Positions 58,898 to 64,000 of a DNA stretch of 64,000 nt are shown piece by piece. The notes below the pieces were generated by a model. That model did no database searches. It was not told the DNA's origin and worked only from the letters and a program-made list of their open reading frames with translations. Within the stretch, counting starts at the first letter, position 1; each line of letters begins with the position of its first letter. The position numbers and the translations under genes are program-made. The DNA comes from Agriotes lineatus (taxonomy: Eukaryota; Arthropoda; Insecta; Coleoptera; Elateridae), in NCBI GenBank assembly GCA_940337035.1, contig CALNHX010000281.1, positions 186,001 to 250,000 of the forward strand, written 5' to 3'.

Positions 58898-60127
58898 CAG
58901 TGTTGGGTAAGTTACTCTAAAAAAGTAACTAAGTAAATTAATCAGTTACTCGGCAAAAAAGTAACTGAGTAAGTTACTAAGTTACAGAATTATAAAAGTA
59001 ATTTGAATAAGTTACTAAGTTACCATGAAGTAACTCGTTAGTTTTTAAGTTACCTTTTTTATGAGAGGTTACTAATCTACATGCAATTACTATCAACTTA
59101 ATATCAACAGAAACACATATTTATAAACAATTACGTTACGGTGATTTTTAAATAACTCCGTTAATAGTTTTGTCTTCAATTTTGTCATTTTAAACTGGCA
59201 TTATTATTATTATCTCTATAGTAGCAACCATAAGTAACTGTTTATAATGTTTATATGCTAGCGAGTTGTTCTTAAATCGCTAGTGAATTAATAGTAGATT
59301 GTTCTACAAGTTAAAAAAAGTGAGAGTTTTCCAGCGAATGTGAAAGTTTTACGTGAGCATGGAAGAATCACTTTTCCAATGTGTTGAACATGCAATTTTT
59401 TCGTGTAGTTGACAAGAATTTCTTTTAAATCATTTTGGTCAAAGTATGGAAGTGCAATGTTTACTGTACCGTAAAATGGAAATAACAATTATACATTATA
59501 GACCTAACTTGAAATTGAATGAATCTGCTATTAATTCATGTAGTTTAAATATAAACTGCAGTATCCTATAGCAGCTACATCGCGTATTCGGTTACTTATT
59601 TCAATTTTTTTGTTAAAATATTGTTTCGTTATTATTGAAATATAGACTGTGAATGTAGTTTCGTCTGAATTAGACACCCCCAACCTGCGCACAGGTGTTA
59701 GTAATGTACTTCCCAGTAATCCACATACCTGCTCAGAGAAATTCTAGTTGTTAAAAGATTAAAGATTACTGGAAAAAGCTGTCACCACCCAAATAGGATC
59801 CTTCAAATATTATTTATTATCGACTAAGTACAAGAAGGTATTCCTGCGGTCGGTATTAGCATTTGCATACTAAAGCATTCGAAATTTCCACAAATTCTTC
59901 AGCTTCAGGTATAATTTCTTAAATACTACGCATTAAAAACCAAACATTTTAAAATATTTTACATTTGTAGCATGAAAATGTAACTTGTCATATTTAGTTA
60001 CTTAAGTTACTAAATAATTGTAACGTGTTATAGTTACAACTACTGAAAACACAAAAGTAATTAAGTTACTGAAAAGTAACTAGTTACCAGTAACGAGTTA
60101 CTTTTACTTAGTTACTACCCAACACTG
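58898..60127. mobile_element. hAT-like non-autonomous element (1230 bp), copy 2
   Basis: Same length and ends as the copy at 42103. The 8-bp duplication AAAGAATG is perfect on both sides (58890-58897 and 60128-60135). It sits at the same monomer position as the other copies, so it was multiplied together with the surrounding satellite. Confidence 0.85.
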
Positions 60128-63100
60128 AAAGAATGTCGTGCTCCACTCAACACCCACTAGGCTATGTTGGTTTGAAAAGTGAGAAAACTAAGAACCACAG
60201 GAATGGTTCAAGACAGCTAGTTTAATGAATAACGAATAATATTATGTAACATTTCCTTCTACTACCTACAATGTTGTTAACAACGATATCAGCTTCAAAG
60301 AGACACTTTGCTATACAATAACCCAAAAAATATTTGCTTAAAAATTAGCTAACAATTCCTGGTTTTCTTATGTTAACTCTGCTGCATTCACTTAAGTTAA
60401 TTCCTGCCAATTTGTAGGTGTGACGTTTTTTATACAATACACCACAATTACTTGTTAAGCTTTCCACATCCAGATTGTGTCTGGAATGTGATCGATCGGA
60501 AGAAGCAATGGGTTCCACAGCAACTGGGCAATACACAAAAATGAAAAATAAACAACGGGAAAGAGTGTCGCGCCCCACTCAACACCTACTAGGCTATGTT
60601 GTTTTGAAAGGTTAGAAAACTAAGAATCACAGGAATGGTTCAACACAGCTAGTTTAATGAATAATGAATAATATTATGTAACATTTCCTTCTACTATCTA
60701 CAATGTTGTTAACAACGATATCAGCTTTAACGAGACACTTTGCTATACAATAAACCAAAGGCTATTTGCTTAAAAATCTGCTCACAATTGCTAGTTATCT
60801 TATGTTAACTCTGCTGCATTCACTTAAGTTAATTTCTGCCAATTTGTAGGTGTAAAGTTTTTGATACAATACGACACAATTAGTTGTTAAGCTTTCCACA
60901 CCCAGATTGTGTCTGGAATGTGATCGATCGGAAGAAACAATGGGTTCCACAGTAACTGGGCAATACACAAGAATGAAAAATAAACAACGGGAAAGAATGT
61001 CGTGCCCCACTCAACACCTACTAGACTATGTTTTGAAAAGTTAGAAAACTAAGAACCACAGGAATGGTTCAACACAGCTAGTTCAATGAATAATGAATAA
61101 TATTATGTAACATTTCCTTCTACTATCTACAATGTTGTTAACAACGATATCCGCTTCAAAGAGACACTTTGCTATACAACAACCCAAAAGATATTTGCTT
61201 AAAAATCAGTTCACAATTGCTGGTTTTCTTATGTTAACTCTGCTGCATTCACTTAAGTGAATTCCTGCCAATTTGTAGGTGTAACGTTTTTGATACAATA
61301 CACCGCATTTAGTTGTCAAGTTTTCCACATCCAGATTGTGTCTGGAATGTGATCGATCGGAGAAAGCAATTGATTTCACAGCAACTGCACAGTACACAAG
61401 AATGAAGAATAAACAACGGGAAAGAGTATCGTGCACCACTCAACACCCACTAGGCTATGTTGTTTTGAAAAGTGAGAGAACTAAAAACCACAGGAATGGT
61501 TCAACACACCTAGTTTAATGAATAATGAATAATATTATGTAACATATCCTTCTACTACCTACAATGTTGTTAACAACGATATCAGCTTTAACGAGACACA
61601 TTGCTATACAATAACCCAAAGGATATTTGCTTAAAAATCTGCTCACAATTGCTGGTTTTCTTATGTTAACTCTGCTGCATCAACTTAAGTTAATTCCTGC
61701 CAATTTGTAGGTGTGACATTTTTGCTACAAAACACCACAATTACCTGTTAAGTTTTCCACATCCAGATTGTGTCTGAAGTGTGATCGATCGGAGGATGCA
61801 GTAGGTTGCACAGCAACTGGACAATACACAAGAATGTAAAATAAACACCGGGAAAGAGTGTGGTGCCCCACTCAACACCTACTAGGCTATGTTGTTTTGA
61901 AAGTTTAGAAAACTAAGAACCGCAGGAATGGTTCAACACAGCTAGTTTAATGAATAATGAATAATATTATGCAACATTTCCTTCTACTGTCTACAATGTT
62001 GTTAACAACGATATCAGCTTCAAAGAGACACTTTGCCATACAATAACCCAAAAGATATTTACTTAAAAATCTGCTCACATTTGCTGGTTTTCTTATGTTA
62101 ACTCTGCTGCATTCACTTAAGTTACTTCCTGTCAATTTTTAGGTGTGACGTTTTTTATACAATACACCACAATTAGTTGTTAAGTTTTCCACATCCAGAT
62201 TGTCTGTAATGTGATCGATCGGAGGAAGCAATTTATTCCACAGCAACTAGACAATACACAAGAATGAAAAATAAACAACGGGAAAGAGTGTCGTGCCCCA
62301 CTCAACACCCACTAGGCTATGTTGTTTTGAAAAGTGAGAGAACTAAAAACCACAGGAATGGTTCAACACACCTACTTTAATGAATAATGAATAATATTAT
62401 GTAACATATCCTTCTACTACCTACAATGTTGTTAACAACGATATCAGCTTCAAAGAGACACTTTGCTATACAATAACCCAAAGGATATTTGCTTAAAAAT
62501 CAGCTCACAATTGCTGGTTTTCTTATGTTAACTCTGCTGCGATCACTTAAGTTAATTCCTGCCAATTTGTAGGTGTAACGTTTTTGATACGATACACCAC
62601 AATTAGTTGCTAAGTTTTCCACATCCAGATTGTGTCTGGAATGTGATCGATCGGAGGAAGCAATTGATTCCACAGCAACTGCACAATACACAAGAATGAA
62701 AAATAAACAACGGGAAAGACTGTTGTGAGACACTCAACACCCACCAGGCTATGTTGTTTTGAAAAGTGAGAAAACTAAGAACCACAGGAATGGTTCAACA
62801 CAGCTAGTTTAATGAATAATGAATTGTATTATGTAACATTTCCTTCTACTATGTACAATGTTGGTAACAACGATATCAGCTTCAAAAAGACAGTTTGCTA
62901 TACAATAAGCCAAACGATATTTACTTAAAAATCTGCTCACAATTGCTGGTTTTCTTATGTTAACTCTGCCGCATTCACTTAAGTTAATTATTGCTAATTT
63001 GTAGGTGTAAAGTTTTTGATACAATACGACACAATTAGTTGTTAAGCTTTCCACACCCAGATTGTGTCTGGAATGTGATCGATCGGAGGAAGCAATAGGT

Positions 63101-63854
63101 ATCACAGCAAATGGACAATACACAAGAATGAAAAATAAACAACGGGAAAGAATCAAAGAATGTCGTGCTCCACTCAACACCCACTAGGCAATGTTGGTTT
63201 GAAAAGTTAGAAAACTAAGAACCACAGGAATGGTTCAAGACAGCTAGTTTAATGAATAACGAATAATATTATGTAACATTTCCTTCTACTATCTACAATG
63301 TTGTTAACAACGATATCAGCTTCAAAGAGAGACTTTGCTATACAATAACCCAAAAGATATTTGCTTAAAAATTAGCTAACAATTCCTGGTTTCCTTATGT
63401 TAACTCTGCTGCATTCACTTAAGTTAATTCCTGCCAATTTGTAGGTGTGACGTTTTTTATACAATACACCACAATTACTTGTTAAGCTTTCCACATCCAG
63501 ATTGTGTCTGGAATGTGATCGATCGGAAGAATCAATGGGTTCCACAGCAACTGGGCAATACACAAAAATGAAAAATAAACAACGGGAAAGAGTGTCGTGC
63601 CCCACTCAACACCTACTAGGCTATGTTGTTTTGAAAGGTTAGAAAACTAAGAATCACAGGAATGGTTCAACACAGCTAGTTTAATGAATAATGAATAATA
63701 TTATGTAACATTTCCTTCTACTGTCTACAATGTTGTTAACAACGATATCAGCTTCAAAGAGACACATTGCTATACAATAACCCAAAAGATATTTACTTAA
63801 AAATCTACTCACAATTGCTGGTTTTCTTATGTTAACTCTGCTGCATTCACTTAT
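60128..63854. repeat. 432-bp satellite array, segment 7 and right edge
   Basis: About eight monomers plus a partial one. The array ends at CACTTA (63854), within the monomer, where unrelated sequence begins. Confidence 0.95.
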
Positions 63855-64000
63855 AGTCCGGTCAAAATAGACATTCACGGTTACAATAATTCGCAAGAAG
63901 CTGAATATTGGTACACATGTTGAGAACACCATCATAAACAAATTGTGAAAAGTCCCCATCGATCCCACGTGTGCAAAAAAAATTATTCAAGGTCAAAGTT
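63855..64000. other. Non-satellite DNA at the right edge
   Basis: Sequence opening TAGTCCGGTCAAAATAGACA replaces the expected continuation of the monomer. It may be the end of another mobile element inserted at the TA of CTTAAG, or the true edge of the array. Too little is visible to decide. Confidence 0.3.

Noticed and set aside
21343..63605. Dozens of 60-131 codon ORFs on both strands through the satellite as genes
   Set aside because: They recur with the monomer period, vary with its indels, and show no domain or start context. They are treated as by-products of the repeat.
12154..63854. A CENP-B box in the satellite monomer
   Set aside because: The AAACAACGGGAAAG block has the CGGGA end, but the TTCG half and the spaced A are missing.
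12154..63854. CRISPR-like array because of regular repetition
   Set aside because: Units are about 432 bp head to tail with no spacer/repeat alternation, in eukaryotic DNA.

Overview
The window reads as repeat-dominated arthropod nuclear DNA, most likely insect. It is AT-rich, contains no recognisable host protein-coding gene, and carries a DNA element with virus-like genes, an env-bearing LTR retroelement, an intron-containing Tc1-like transposon, hAT-like elements and a long satellite array. I cannot name the species from the sequence.

Region 1 (1-7786) is a decayed Maverick/Polinton (adintovirus-like) element on the + strand. In order it holds: an unrecognised small protein, a tRNA-Leu-like gene, an A32-type packaging ATPase, a small basic pX-like protein, a conserved protein of unknown function, an integrase with a C-terminal chromodomain, a putative minor capsid protein, a pVI-like protein, and the first codons of what is normally the major capsid gene. 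Almost every gene is broken by a stop, a frameshift or an insertion. A 5'-truncated non-LTR retrotransposon splits the ATPase, a Tc1-like element splits the integrase, and an LTR starting at 7787 cuts off the capsid gene.

Region 2 (7787-12153) is an LTR-like block ending in TAACA, followed 4 nt later by a primer-binding-site-like sequence and then about 3.3 kb of G/T-rich DNA. That DNA has no convincing + strand gene but has a quasi-open minus-strand frame and an 80-bp minisatellite.

Region 3 (12507-21398) is a Ty3/gypsy-type retroelement inserted into the satellite with a 4-bp ATAT target duplication. The 5' LTR is cut to 41 bp and gag, protease and RT are deleted. The rest carries the end of RNase H, the integrase, an accessory ORF like a small protein family of arthropod mobile elements, and two tandem paralogous envelope-type glycoprotein genes. 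The first has a furin-type site and the second does not. The 3' LTR holds a short ATG exon with a splice donor whose phase fits the env acceptor, so env was probably translated from a start codon inside the LTR.

Region 4 (12154-63854, apart from insertions) is an array of about 83 monomers of a roughly 432-bp satellite. It has nested higher-order and segmental duplications, which copied along an hAT-like element (three copies, one truncated) and a 2.3-kb insertion resembling a solo LTR (two copies). The array ends at 63854 against unrelated DNA.
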